64,000 nucleotides of DNA from Candidatus Villigracilis affinis (GTDB lineage: Bacteria; Chloroflexota; Anaerolineae; Anaerolineales; Villigracilaceae), in the NCBI GenBank assembly GCA_016718275.1, contig JADKEA010000012.1, positions 24,164 to 88,163 of the forward strand, in the 5' to 3' direction. The notes beneath the pieces were generated by a model. That model had not been told where the DNA came from. It searched no databases and saw nothing but the letters and a program-made list of their open reading frames with translations. Position numbers and translations under genes: made by a program. Each line of letters opens with the position of its first letter. The first letter of the stretch is position 1. Shown here piece by piece: positions 48,570-57,032 of this stretch.

Positions 48570-51500
48570 ATGACTGAAAAACGCGCATGGCTATATGATG
48601 TTCTTTTTGTTTGTGTCCTGCTGATCGCGGGATTTTTGCGTTTGACCGGGGTGGAGTGGGGCGAAGGCTATCACCAACATCCGGACGAATTGTTCCTGGT
48701 GGGTGTGCTCGATAACCTGCGGGCGCACACTTGTGCCGATGAGATTACGCCGGTGGATCTGTGCAAGCCCGAAGACCAGCGCTGGATGACCATTGGCGAA
48801 TATTTCAGCACCGCCACATCCACGCTCAGCCCATACAACCGTGGACATGCCTTCTTTGTCTACGGCAATCTGCCGATGACGGTCACACGCATTGCGATGG
48901 AGATGACCGGCAACGACGACATAGGCAAATCGAAATTCTTTGCGCGGCAATTCTCCGCGCTGGCTGACCTGTTCACCATTTTTATTTTGTATTTGATCGT
49001 TTCGAATCTGTACGGACGGCGCGTCGGCCTGTTTGCGGCGACGTTTTCCACATTTGCCGTGATGCAGATCCAGCAGTCGCATTTTTTCACCACTGATCTG
49101 TTCGTGAACCTGTTCATGTTCCTGGCGATCATGTTCGCGATGGGGATCGTGGAGAAACGGGAATTGGGAATCGGGGGCGGGGAATCGGATACTCTGCAAT
49201 CGCCTACACCCGATGCCAGATTCCCAAATTATTTACTGCGCCTGATCCGTTCTCCGCTTTTCCTGCTCAGCATTGGGTTTGGCTTTGCGCTTGGCATGGC
49301 GATGGCTTCCAAGATCAATGCGGCGGCGCTGGCGATCCTGCTGCCGGGCGCATTCATTGTCCGTTATTTTATGTATGATAAAGATAAGGAAATGAAGGCG
49401 GATTACTGGTCACTGGTAATGGTCTTCCTGATTGCAGGCGGACTTGCCACGATCATTTCCTTTCGCATCTTTCAACCGTACGCCTTCAGTGGATTGGGAC
49501 TGAATCCGCAGTGGGTGGCAAACATCGCCGAACAACGCGTGCAGGCCAATGGCGATGCCGATCTGCCCTGGAATTTACAATGGGCGCGTCGCACCCATTT
49601 GTATTCCTTCACCAATCTCACTGTGTGGGGACTTGGTCTTCCTCTTGGCATTCTTGCGTGGGTCGGCTTCCTGTTAATGGGCTGGCGCATCCTGCAGGGT
49701 GAATGGAAACATCTTCTGCTGTGGGGCTGGACCGCGTTTTACTTCCTCTGGCAATCGCTTCAATTCAATGCGACCATGCGTTATCAACTGCCGGTCTATC
49801 CGCTGTTGTGCATGATGGCCGCATGGGCGATCTTTGAAATGGTGAAACTGCGCGAGGAAAAGGAACGATCCAAACTCTTTGAAATTTTCGTTGCCACGAT
49901 CGGTGTGGTCGTGCTGGTAACGACCACGATCTGGGCATTCGCCTTCCAAAGCATTTACACCCGCGATGAACCGCGCATGGCGGCTTCACGCTGGCTCTTC
50001 CAAAATGCGGAGGGACCGGTCAACGTGAAGATCAAGATGGCGGATAATACCATTTACAGCCAGCCCTTACCCGTCCCCATGGAAATGGGCATTCAGGCGG
50101 GTGCTCCGTTCGCGATCACCTTCACCTCCAACCGCGATGGGGAAGTTTCGGATATTGTCATCGGTCATGCGCTGGATCTTGAATCGCCCTCGGCGATCGT
50201 TCTGACTCTGGCTTCCGCATCTGCGCCGGACGTTGTGCTGGCGCGGGCCTCCGAGAAAGTGGATTACACAGCGACAAATGATCCGCGCGGACCTGCGGTC
50301 GAGTTTGAGCTGGATAACACCGTTCCGCTGGTCAAAGGTCAGGCGTATCTTTTGAAGATCGAAACGCTGGGGCATTTACTCACCTTAAGCGGCGCATCCA
50401 TTGCCAACGAAACAGGCTATGACTGGGGACTGCCCTTCCGCATCGATGCTTATGATGCCTTTGGCGGAATCTATCGCGGCGACCTGACCCTCGAAGTGTA
50501 TTGGGACGACAATGCCGATAAAGTGACCCGCTATGTGAGCATGCTTAGCATGGCTGATTACATCGTCATTCCCACCAATCATCAGTACGCGCAGATCACC
50601 CGCCTGCCGGAACGATATCCGCTGACGACGTATTATTACCGCGAACTGCTTGGATGCCCGGATGGCAAAGACATCATCGAATGCTATCGCACGGCGCAGC
50701 CCGGCCAATACGAAGGAAATTTGGGTTTCGAATTGGCGGCGGTCTTTGAAACGTATCCGCAGTTTGGACCGATTGTCATCAACGACCAGGCGGCAGAGGA
50801 AGCATTCACGTTTTACGATCACCCCAAGGTGTTGATCTTCAAAAAGACTGCCGATTTCAATGCGGATAAATTATCCGCGATGCTTAACACGGTGGATCTG
50901 ACGAATGTTGTCCATCTCACACCGAAGGGCGCCGATGGCTACAAGAGCCTGATGCTTTCTGAAGAGCAATATGCGGCGCAGCGCGCGGGCGGCACATGGT
51001 CGCAGTTATTCAATTATGACTGGCTCCAGAACAAATATCCCATCATTGGGCTTTTGCTTTGGTACGCGTTCATCTTCCTGCTGGGACTCTTTGCCTATCC
51101 CATCGTGCGGCTGGCTTTGCCGGGCTTCCGTCAATATGCGTATCCGCTGGGGCGCATTGCGGGCTTGTCTCTGCTGGCGTGGATTTCGTGGATGGGCGGC
51201 TCGCTGGGCGTGCCGTATACGCGAGTCTCCATCGGGGCGGCGATGCTGGTTATCGCTGTGGCAGGCGTCGGGTTGTGGTGGATGCGCAAAGAACAGTTCA
51301 AGAACGAGTGGGATTCCAATCGCAAGTTCTTCACTTTGGTGGAGATCATCTTCGCTGTCTTCTTCCTGATCGATCTGCTCATCCGCTTTGGCAACTCGGA
51401 CCTTTGGCATCCATCCAAGGGCGGCGAGCGGCCGATGGATTTTTCATATTTCAACGCGATCCTGAAAGGGACGAGTTTCCCGCCTTATGACCCGTGGTTT

Positions 51501-53474
51501 GCGGGCGGCTATATCAATTACTACTATTACGGTTTTGTGCTGGCAGGCACGCCGGTGAAGTTGCTTGGTATTGTGCCTTCCATTGCCTATAATTTTATTT
51601 TGCCCACATGGTTCGCGCTGGTGGCTGTGGGTGCGTTTGCCATCGGCTGGAATTTGTTAGACGACGGACGACAGACTGAAGACCACGATCAACCGTCTGC
51701 GGTCAATGGTCGGCTGGCTGCGGGTCTTTCTGCTGCGGTTCTGTCTGTTTTGCTTGGTAATCTCGGCACAATACAAATGATCTTTCAGGCGCTTCAACGG
51801 ATGGCTGCGCCGGGCGGCATCATTACCGACGCAACCTTTGTTCAGAGATGGATTTGGGCCTTCCAGGGATTCATGATGTCTTTTGGTGCGGCAGCGCTCC
51901 CGATCGGGCGCGGGGAATGGTATTGGAATCCAAGCCGCGTGATCCCGCCGGGGCCGGGCAATGAGATCACCGAGTTCCCGCTTTTCACCTTCTTATATAG
52001 CGACCTGCACGCGCACATGCTGGTGATTCCTCTGGCCTTGTTCGTGATCGCGTGGGCGCTTTCGTTCGTCAAATCACGCGCGAAATTGAAGCGTGAGGAA
52101 TGGGTTGTTTCGTTCCTGCTGGGTGCGATGGTGCTGGGTGCGGTGTATCCCACCAACCTTTCGGATTTTTACACCTACCTGCTGCTGGCGATCGCCGCGA
52201 TCGGATTTGTCATCCTGTTCCGCGCGGACGTCACCATGATGCATTGGCTGGGTGACCTGCCCGATACGGCGCGGCGATTGGGCCTGATGGTTCTAAGCAT
52301 CGTCGCATTTACTGGATTATCCTTCGCGTTCTATCAACCCTATCGCGGCGCGTACAGCCAATCTTATGGCACACTCGACCCGTGGACCGCTTCGTACACG
52401 CCCGTTTCTTCGTATCTCACACACTGGGGCTTGTTCCTCTTTATCATCTTTGCATGGATCGCTTGGGAGACGCGCGAGTGGATGGCGAACACGCCGCTCA
52501 CATCGCTATCGAAACTGCGTCCGTTTGCCATTTTGATTGAGCTTGCGCTGGCAGGCATCTTTGTCGTTTTGGTTTATTTCGCCTACAAAGGCATTTGGAT
52601 CGGCTGGCTGGCGCTGCCATTGGCGGCCTGGGCAGGGATTTTACTTCTGCGCCCGAACCTGGCCGATGAAAAACGACTCGTGTTGTTCCTGATCGGCACG
52701 GCGCTCGCAATCACCATCGTTGTGGAATTGCGAACTGTGCGCGGCGATATCGGACGCATGAATACGGTCTTCAAGTTTTACATGCAGTCGTGGATCCTGT
52801 TCTCGGTCAGCGCCGCGGCGGCTCTGGGCTGGATGTTGAACGACATATCGCGATGGTCTGCAAAATGGCGCAACACAATGCAGGTGGTCCTTTCGATCCT
52901 TATTTTTGGCGCAACCCTTTTTACATTCACCGCCACCTCCGATAAGATCACCGACCGCGCGGCCATTGAAACACCGCGTTCGCTTGATGGATTGAACTAC
53001 ATGCAATACGCCAGTTACTTTGACCACGGTCAAAATCTTAACTTGAGCGAGGATTATCGCGCCATCCGCTGGATGCAGGATCATGTTCAAGGTTCACCTG
53101 TGATCGTGGAAGCCGCCCCCGCAGGCAGGCAATACGAATGGCATTCACGCTTCACCATCTATACAGGTCTGCCTGGTGTGGTCGGCTGGCAATGGCATCA
53201 ACAACAGCAGCGTGTGCTTTTCTCGAATCAGATCATCCAGCGCGGCATCGAAGTGGATGCATTCTATGCCACACTCGACCAGAATGAAGCACGGAAATTC
53301 CTTGAAAGATACGATGCGCGTTACATCATTGTCGGTCAACTGGAACAGGCGAAATACGCGCCGCTCGATCCGGGCGTGCCCAATGGGTTGATCAAATTCG
53401 ATATGTGGAACGGCGTACTCTGGAATGAAGTCTATCGCGACGGCAGTACCGTGATCTATGAGGTGATCCAATGA
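48570..53474 (+). CDS. Fusion of PMT-like glycosyltransferase and YYY-motif (DUF2298) membrane domain
   Basis: A very large membrane protein, 1,634 aa. Residues 1-440 are a GT39-like core with helix 1 then GVEWGEGYHQHPDELFL, in which Asp39-Glu40 fit the catalytic acidic motif of the first external loop. Residues about 470-800 are a soluble, beta-rich outer domain. From about 810 a complete DUF2298/Chlor_Arch_YYY domain follows: SDLWHPSKGGERPMDFSYFNAIL, FPPYDPWFAGGYINYYYYGF (YYYY at 984-987), FTFLYSDLHAHMLVIPLAL, and a final soluble part ending YRDGSTVIYEVIQ. YYY proteins are known mostly as separate proteins of 700-900 residues or as two-copy TPR proteins of unknown role, so a direct fusion to a PMT domain suggests a shared step in glycan transfer. 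Loops at 49161-49230 and 51660-51713 hold repeat-like DNA in frame. Confidence 0.82.
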   Translation: MTEKRAWLYDVLFVCVLLIAGFLRLTGVEWGEGYHQHPDELFLVGVLDNLRAHTCADEITPVDLCKPEDQRWMTIGEYFSTATSTLSPYNRGHAFFVYGNLPMTVTRIAMEMTGNDDIGKSKFFARQFSALADLFTIFILYLIVSNLYGRRVGLFAATFSTFAVMQIQQSHFFTTDLFVNLFMFLAIMFAMGIVEKRELGIGGGESDTLQSPTPDARFPNYLLRLIRSPLFLLSIGFGFALGMAMASKINAAALAILLPGAFIVRYFMYDKDKEMKADYWSLVMVFLIAGGLATIISFRIFQPYAFSGLGLNPQWVANIAEQRVQANGDADLPWNLQWARRTHLYSFTNLTVWGLGLPLGILAWVGFLLMGWRILQGEWKHLLLWGWTAFYFLWQSLQFNATMRYQLPVYPLLCMMAAWAIFEMVKLREEKERSKLFEIFVATIGVVVLVTTTIWAFAFQSIYTRDEPRMAASRWLFQNAEGPVNVKIKMADNTIYSQPLPVPMEMGIQAGAPFAITFTSNRDGEVSDIVIGHALDLESPSAIVLTLASASAPDVVLARASEKVDYTATNDPRGPAVEFELDNTVPLVKGQAYLLKIETLGHLLTLSGASIANETGYDWGLPFRIDAYDAFGGIYRGDLTLEVYWDDNADKVTRYVSMLSMADYIVIPTNHQYAQITRLPERYPLTTYYYRELLGCPDGKDIIECYRTAQPGQYEGNLGFELAAVFETYPQFGPIVINDQAAEEAFTFYDHPKVLIFKKTADFNADKLSAMLNTVDLTNVVHLTPKGADGYKSLMLSEEQYAAQRAGGTWSQLFNYDWLQNKYPIIGLLLWYAFIFLLGLFAYPIVRLALPGFRQYAYPLGRIAGLSLLAWISWMGGSLGVPYTRVSIGAAMLVIAVAGVGLWWMRKEQFKNEWDSNRKFFTLVEIIFAVFFLIDLLIRFGNSDLWHPSKGGERPMDFSYFNAILKGTSFPPYDPWFAGGYINYYYYGFVLAGTPVKLLGIVPSIAYNFILPTWFALVAVGAFAIGWNLLDDGRQTEDHDQPSAVNGRLAAGLSAAVLSVLLGNLGTIQMIFQALQRMAAPGGIITDATFVQRWIWAFQGFMMSFGAAALPIGRGEWYWNPSRVIPPGPGNEITEFPLFTFLYSDLHAHMLVIPLALFVIAWALSFVKSRAKLKREEWVVSFLLGAMVLGAVYPTNLSDFYTYLLLAIAAIGFVILFRADVTMMHWLGDLPDTARRLGLMVLSIVAFTGLSFAFYQPYRGAYSQSYGTLDPWTASYTPVSSYLTHWGLFLFIIFAWIAWETREWMANTPLTSLSKLRPFAILIELALAGIFVVLVYFAYKGIWIGWLALPLAAWAGILLLRPNLADEKRLVLFLIGTALAITIVVELRTVRGDIGRMNTVFKFYMQSWILFSVSAAAALGWMLNDISRWSAKWRNTMQVVLSILIFGATLFTFTATSDKITDRAAIETPRSLDGLNYMQYASYFDHGQNLNLSEDYRAIRWMQDHVQGSPVIVEAAPAGRQYEWHSRFTIYTGLPGVVGWQWHQQQQRVLFSNQIIQRGIEVDAFYATLDQNEARKFLERYDARYIIVGQLEQAKYAPLDPGVPNGLIKFDMWNGVLWNEVYRDGSTVIYEVIQ
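49161..49230. repeat. Inverted repeat inside a coding loop of the fusion protein
   Basis: gaattgggaatcggg (49161-49175) faces ccagattcccaaatt (49216-49230). In frame it encodes a polar, Gly/Ser/Pro-rich loop (ELGIGGGESDTLQSPTPDAR) between two helices, unlike the hydrophobic surroundings. Confidence 0.5.
51660..51713. repeat. Imperfect palindrome inside the YYY domain loop
   Basis: gacgacggacgacagactga against accgtctgcggtcaatggtc, pairing imperfectly. It encodes LDDGRQTEDHDQPSAVNGR between helices of the YYY domain; the sister protein at 54473 carries a different repeat in the same loop. Confidence 0.4.
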
Positions 53475-53827
53475 TCCTGCACATTACATCCCGCACTGAA
53501 TGGAACGAAGCGCAAACGCGCGGCGAATACATCACGCCCACTTTGCAAACCGAAGGCTTTATTCACTGCTCCACCGAAAAGCAGGTCGCCCATGTGGCGA
53601 ATGCTTTTTATCGCGGACGCAATGACCTCGTGTTGTTGAATATCGAAGAAGCAAAACTCGAGCCCAAACTTAAGTGGGAGCCGCCTGCTGGACCTCCCGC
53701 CCCGGGCATTTCCGAATTCGATTCATTTCCGCACATCTTTGGCCCGATCAACCTAACGGCAGTCGTCTCTGTGCTGGACTTTGGGCCTGATCCTGCCACT
53801 GGAACATTTATCTTCCCCCAGGCATGA
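53471..53827 (+). CDS. DUF952 protein
   Basis: A 118 aa cytosolic protein: MILHITSRTEWNEAQTRGEYI, TEGFIHCSTEKQVAHVANAFY, LVLLNIEEAKLEPKLKWEPP, FPHIFGPINLTAVVSVLDF. This is the complete DUF952 pattern, with the conserved GFIHCS and (Y/F)PHI(Y/F)GP motifs. The family has an ADP-ribosyltransferase-like fold but no proven function. Start and stop overlap the neighbouring genes by ATGA on both sides, so it is co-translated with the glycosyltransferase genes. Confidence 0.85.
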   Translation: MILHITSRTEWNEAQTRGEYITPTLQTEGFIHCSTEKQVAHVANAFYRGRNDLVLLNIEEAKLEPKLKWEPPAGPPAPGISEFDSFPHIFGPINLTAVVSVLDFGPDPATGTFIFPQA

Positions 53828-54441
53828 TTGCACCAGTCTCCCGAATTCACATTCGCCCCGCGCATGCTGATGATGCTGCGCTTGCCGCGAAGGTCATGTA
53901 CATGTCGATGGGCGGGCTCGCCGATTATCTTTTCGATGGCGATGCGCGAGCCATTGAATCCATACTTGCGAAATTGTTCGCGCGCAACGCTGGTCGATTT
54001 GGCTTTGATGTCGCCGTAGTTGCAGAGTCGGATGTACAACCTGTGGGCATGTTATTTTCCTGCCCTGGCGCAAAGTTATCGCAATTCAACCTTGATGCGC
54101 TCCCTCATTTCTTTCCGGTCATGGGGATCAAACATACGCTAAAATTTATATGGCGCAGCGTCACCCTGCCTGGCGGTCCCGAAGCGGAAAAAGATGAATA
54201 CTACGTCAGTAATCTGGGAATCCTGCCTGAATCACAAGGACATGGTTTTGGCAGAGCCCTACTCGAATACGCAGAACAGGTCAGCCTTGCGAATCATTTA
54301 CACAAATGTTCGCTCATTGTGGGGCTGCATAACAAAAATGCGTTCCACCTTTACCAACGCACAGGCTATCAAGTCGTCGAAACCGCGCAATCTCCGAATG
54401 AACACCTTGCCTATTACCGCATGGTCAAACAGCTTAATTAA
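53824..54441 (+). CDS. GNAT-family N-acetyltransferase
   Basis: A 205 aa enzyme. IHIRPAHADDAALAAKVMY is the first strand-helix, YYVSNLGILPESQGHGFGRALLEYAE holds strand 4 and the acetyl-CoA loop (QGHGFG), and VGLHNKNAFHLYQRTGYQVVE is motif B. The substrate is unknown; placement between DUF952 and the YYY protein suggests acetylation linked to the surface-glycan genes, but this is only positional. ATGA overlap with the DUF952 gene. Confidence 0.85.
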   Translation: MIAPVSRIHIRPAHADDAALAAKVMYMSMGGLADYLFDGDARAIESILAKLFARNAGRFGFDVAVVAESDVQPVGMLFSCPGAKLSQFNLDALPHFFPVMGIKHTLKFIWRSVTLPGGPEAEKDEYYVSNLGILPESQGHGFGRALLEYAEQVSLANHLHKCSLIVGLHNKNAFHLYQRTGYQVVETAQSPNEHLAYYRMVKQLN

Positions 54442-54472
54442 AATACTCGCTGAATACTGGATACATTAACCA

Positions 54473-56980
54473 ATGACCGCTTTTATCACCTGGTATTTCA
54501 TCCTCACCCTTCTTGGCTGGCTGACCTTTCCGCTGGTTCATTTTCTTTTCCCCGCGCTCAAAGATCGCGGCTATACCCTTTCGCGTGCCGCTGGGCTGTT
54601 GATCTGGGGCTATGTCTTTTGGCTGCTGGCTTCCCTTGGTGTTGCGCAAAATGACATGGGCGGGATCCTGCTTGCCCTCGTATTGCTGGGCGGATTAAGT
54701 GCATGGGCGTTCGTAAATCGAAAATCCGAGATCGTAAACTTTTTCAGAACACATCGTTCCCTCATCATTACCACTGAAATATTGTTCTTCATTGCGTTCG
54801 CCTTCCTCGCCTTTGTCCGCTCTGCCAACCCCGAGTTGACCGGCACCGAAAGGCCGATGGAACTGGCGTTCATCAATGCCATTTTGCGTTCGCCTGTTTT
54901 TCCTCCGCAAGACCCGTGGCTCTCTGATTATGCCATTTCATATTATTACTTTGGCTATGTGATGACAGCCATGCTCGCGCGGGTTTCGGGAATTTACGGC
55001 AGCATGGCCCACAACCTGATGACTTCGCTGGTCTTTGCGCTCGGGGCGGTTGGTTCGTACGGCATTTTGTATAACCTGCTTTCGAAGGAGCAGGAACCGA
55101 AGACCGAAGACAACGATTCAAATGCTGAGACTCTCCGTCCTTCGTCTTCCGTTTATGGTTTTCTTGCCCTTCTTGCTCCGCTTTTCCTGCTCCTCATTTC
55201 CAATTTCGGTGCATTGCTGGAGATCATGCATCAGGGCGGCCTGTTCTGGAAAAAGGACTTCATCAACGGGGAATACACCAGCGGTTTTTGGAAGTGGATG
55301 GATATGAAGGAACTTTCCCAAACTCCCATCCTACCATTCCACGGGCCGCCGCTTGACCGTTACCTGTGGTGGTGGCGTTCCTCGCGTGTTCTGCAGGATT
55401 ACGACATGCTGAATCGTCCGCTGGAGGTGATCGACGAATTCCCGTTCTTCTCCTTCCTGCTCGGCGATCTGCATCCGCATGTACTGGCGATTCCCTTTGG
55501 CTTGCTGGCAATTGCGGCAGCGTTGAATCTCTTTTTGGGCGGCTGGCGTGGCGAAGTCAAATTGCCTCTGGGCGCGCGCTTGCGGATCAGCGCATCAGGC
55601 TTTTTATTCATGGCTCTGCTTCTCGGCGGGCTGGCATTTCTCAACACCTGGGATATCCTTATCGCCGCTGCATTGATCGTGGCCTCATATGTTCTCTGGC
55701 GCGCGAACGAAGATGGCTGGCGTTGGGAGCGCCTTGAAGATGCGCTCCTGTTCGGGCTTCCGCTTGGCATCCTTGCCATTCTGATGTACCTGCCATTTTA
55801 TGTCGGCTTTTCATCGCAGGCGGGCGGCGTTCTGCCCAACTTCATGTATCCCACGCGCGGAATTCACTTGTGGGTGATGTGGGGGACACTGCTCATTCCC
55901 ATTCTGGCGTACGTCATTTATCTGTGGCGCGGAGAAAAACTCCCTTCCAATTGGAAACTCGGATTCTCGCTGGGCCTGGGATTTGTTCTTTTTCTTCTTA
56001 TCTTTTCGTGGCTGTTGGGGGTGGCGGGATCGATCCTCGAAAAAGACTTCGTTGATGGATTTCTCGCTTCGCAAGGCATGACGGCTGGTCAATTTTTCAG
56101 CGCGACCCTTTTGCGCCGTTTGAGCTACATTGGTGGTCTCATCACCATGCTTGCGGTTTTCATCCCGTCGCTTGCCTTTTTGTTCGCGCGGGAAGAGCAA
56201 AGCCAGCTTGAAACTGAAATATCTGAGCCGCTGAAAGTCGTAAATCGAAAATCGGAAATTCAGTTTGTTTTGCTCATCCTCATTCTTGGGGCCATTCTCA
56301 TCATCGTCCCTGATTTTGTTTATCTGCGCGATAAATTTGGATACCGCATCAATACTGTTTTTAAATTCTATTATCAGGCGTGGATGTTGTGGAGTTTGGT
56401 TGCGGCTTTCGCGGTCTCACAGTTGCTGCAAAACCTGCGCGGTTTGGCGAATGTGGCGTTCCGTGTCGTGATCGGCGTGGTGATCTTTACGGGGCTGCTG
56501 TATCCCGTGTTTGGCTTGATCACCAAGACAAATAGTTTCAATCCGCCTTATGGCTTCTCGCTGGATGACTTCGACCGCATTATTCGCGAAAACCCGGAAG
56601 AGGCGGCTGCGATCAACTTTTTGCGCACCGCACCGGACGGGGTCATCGCCGAGGCAATCGGGGATGGATACAGCGCCTTTGCGCGGATCTCTGCCCAAAC
56701 GGGCATGCAGACCGTGCTCGGCTGGCCCGGTCACGAAGACCAGTGGCGCGGCAGTTACGCTCCGCAGGGGACGCGCCGCGACGACATTAACCGTCTCTAT
56801 ACCACGGTGCGCTGGGAGGAAGCCGCGTTGATCATCGAGCAGTACGACATCCGCTATGTTTATGTTGGCGTGCTGGAGCGGGCTTCGATGAATGTGAACG
56901 AGGAGAAGTTCATCGCTCACCTCAAGCCCATCTTCCAACAGGGCAGTACGGTCATTTACGAAGTGCCGGTGCAGGAGTAA
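54473..56980 (+). CDS. YYY-motif (DUF2298/Chlor_Arch_YYY) membrane protein
   Basis: An 835 aa stand-alone member of the YYY family, homologous to the C-terminal half of the fusion at 48570. Motifs: NPELTGTERPMELAFINAILRS, FPPQDPWLSDYAISYYYFGY (YYY at 157-159), FPFFSFLLGDLHPHVLAIPFGLLA, YRINTVFKFYYQAWMLW and the soluble end QGSTVIYEVPVQE. Family role unknown; hydrophobic layout and DxHxH motif (LGDLHPHV) suggest a GT-C-like enzyme. Polar loops at 54713-54740, 55095-55160 and 56237-56260 contain repeat-like DNA read in frame. Confidence 0.85.
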   Translation: MTAFITWYFILTLLGWLTFPLVHFLFPALKDRGYTLSRAAGLLIWGYVFWLLASLGVAQNDMGGILLALVLLGGLSAWAFVNRKSEIVNFFRTHRSLIITTEILFFIAFAFLAFVRSANPELTGTERPMELAFINAILRSPVFPPQDPWLSDYAISYYYFGYVMTAMLARVSGIYGSMAHNLMTSLVFALGAVGSYGILYNLLSKEQEPKTEDNDSNAETLRPSSSVYGFLALLAPLFLLLISNFGALLEIMHQGGLFWKKDFINGEYTSGFWKWMDMKELSQTPILPFHGPPLDRYLWWWRSSRVLQDYDMLNRPLEVIDEFPFFSFLLGDLHPHVLAIPFGLLAIAAALNLFLGGWRGEVKLPLGARLRISASGFLFMALLLGGLAFLNTWDILIAAALIVASYVLWRANEDGWRWERLEDALLFGLPLGILAILMYLPFYVGFSSQAGGVLPNFMYPTRGIHLWVMWGTLLIPILAYVIYLWRGEKLPSNWKLGFSLGLGFVLFLLIFSWLLGVAGSILEKDFVDGFLASQGMTAGQFFSATLLRRLSYIGGLITMLAVFIPSLAFLFAREEQSQLETEISEPLKVVNRKSEIQFVLLILILGAILIIVPDFVYLRDKFGYRINTVFKFYYQAWMLWSLVAAFAVSQLLQNLRGLANVAFRVVIGVVIFTGLLYPVFGLITKTNSFNPPYGFSLDDFDRIIRENPEEAAAINFLRTAPDGVIAEAIGDGYSAFARISAQTGMQTVLGWPGHEDQWRGSYAPQGTRRDDINRLYTTVRWEEAALIIEQYDIRYVYVGVLERASMNVNEEKFIAHLKPIFQQGSTVIYEVPVQE
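55095..55160. repeat. Inverted repeat inside the YYY protein loop
   Basis: aaccgaagaccgaagacaac against ccttcgtcttccgtttatgg, an imperfect inverted repeat that encodes EPKTEDNDSNAETLRPSSSV between two helices. Vocabulary again resembles the intergenic palindromes. Confidence 0.5.
56237..56260 (+). repeat. cgtaaatcgaaaatc repeat, second copy
   Basis: gtcgtaaatcgaaaatcgga repeats the sequence at 54713-54740 of the same gene (cgtaaatcgaaaatccgaga). Both encode VNRKSEI at the membrane face of a helix, in the same frame, 1.5 kb apart. Confidence 0.6.
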
Positions 56981-56991
56981 TAACGAATACG

Positions 56992-57021
56992 AAAAAGTCC
57001 CCGACAACTCGGGGACTTTTT
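56992..57021. terminator. Bidirectional terminator
   Basis: Perfect 13-bp stem aaaaagtccccga/tcggggacttttt with a CAAC loop between the convergent YYY and deaD genes. Confidence 0.95.
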
Positions 57022-57032
57022 ATTTTTTACTA

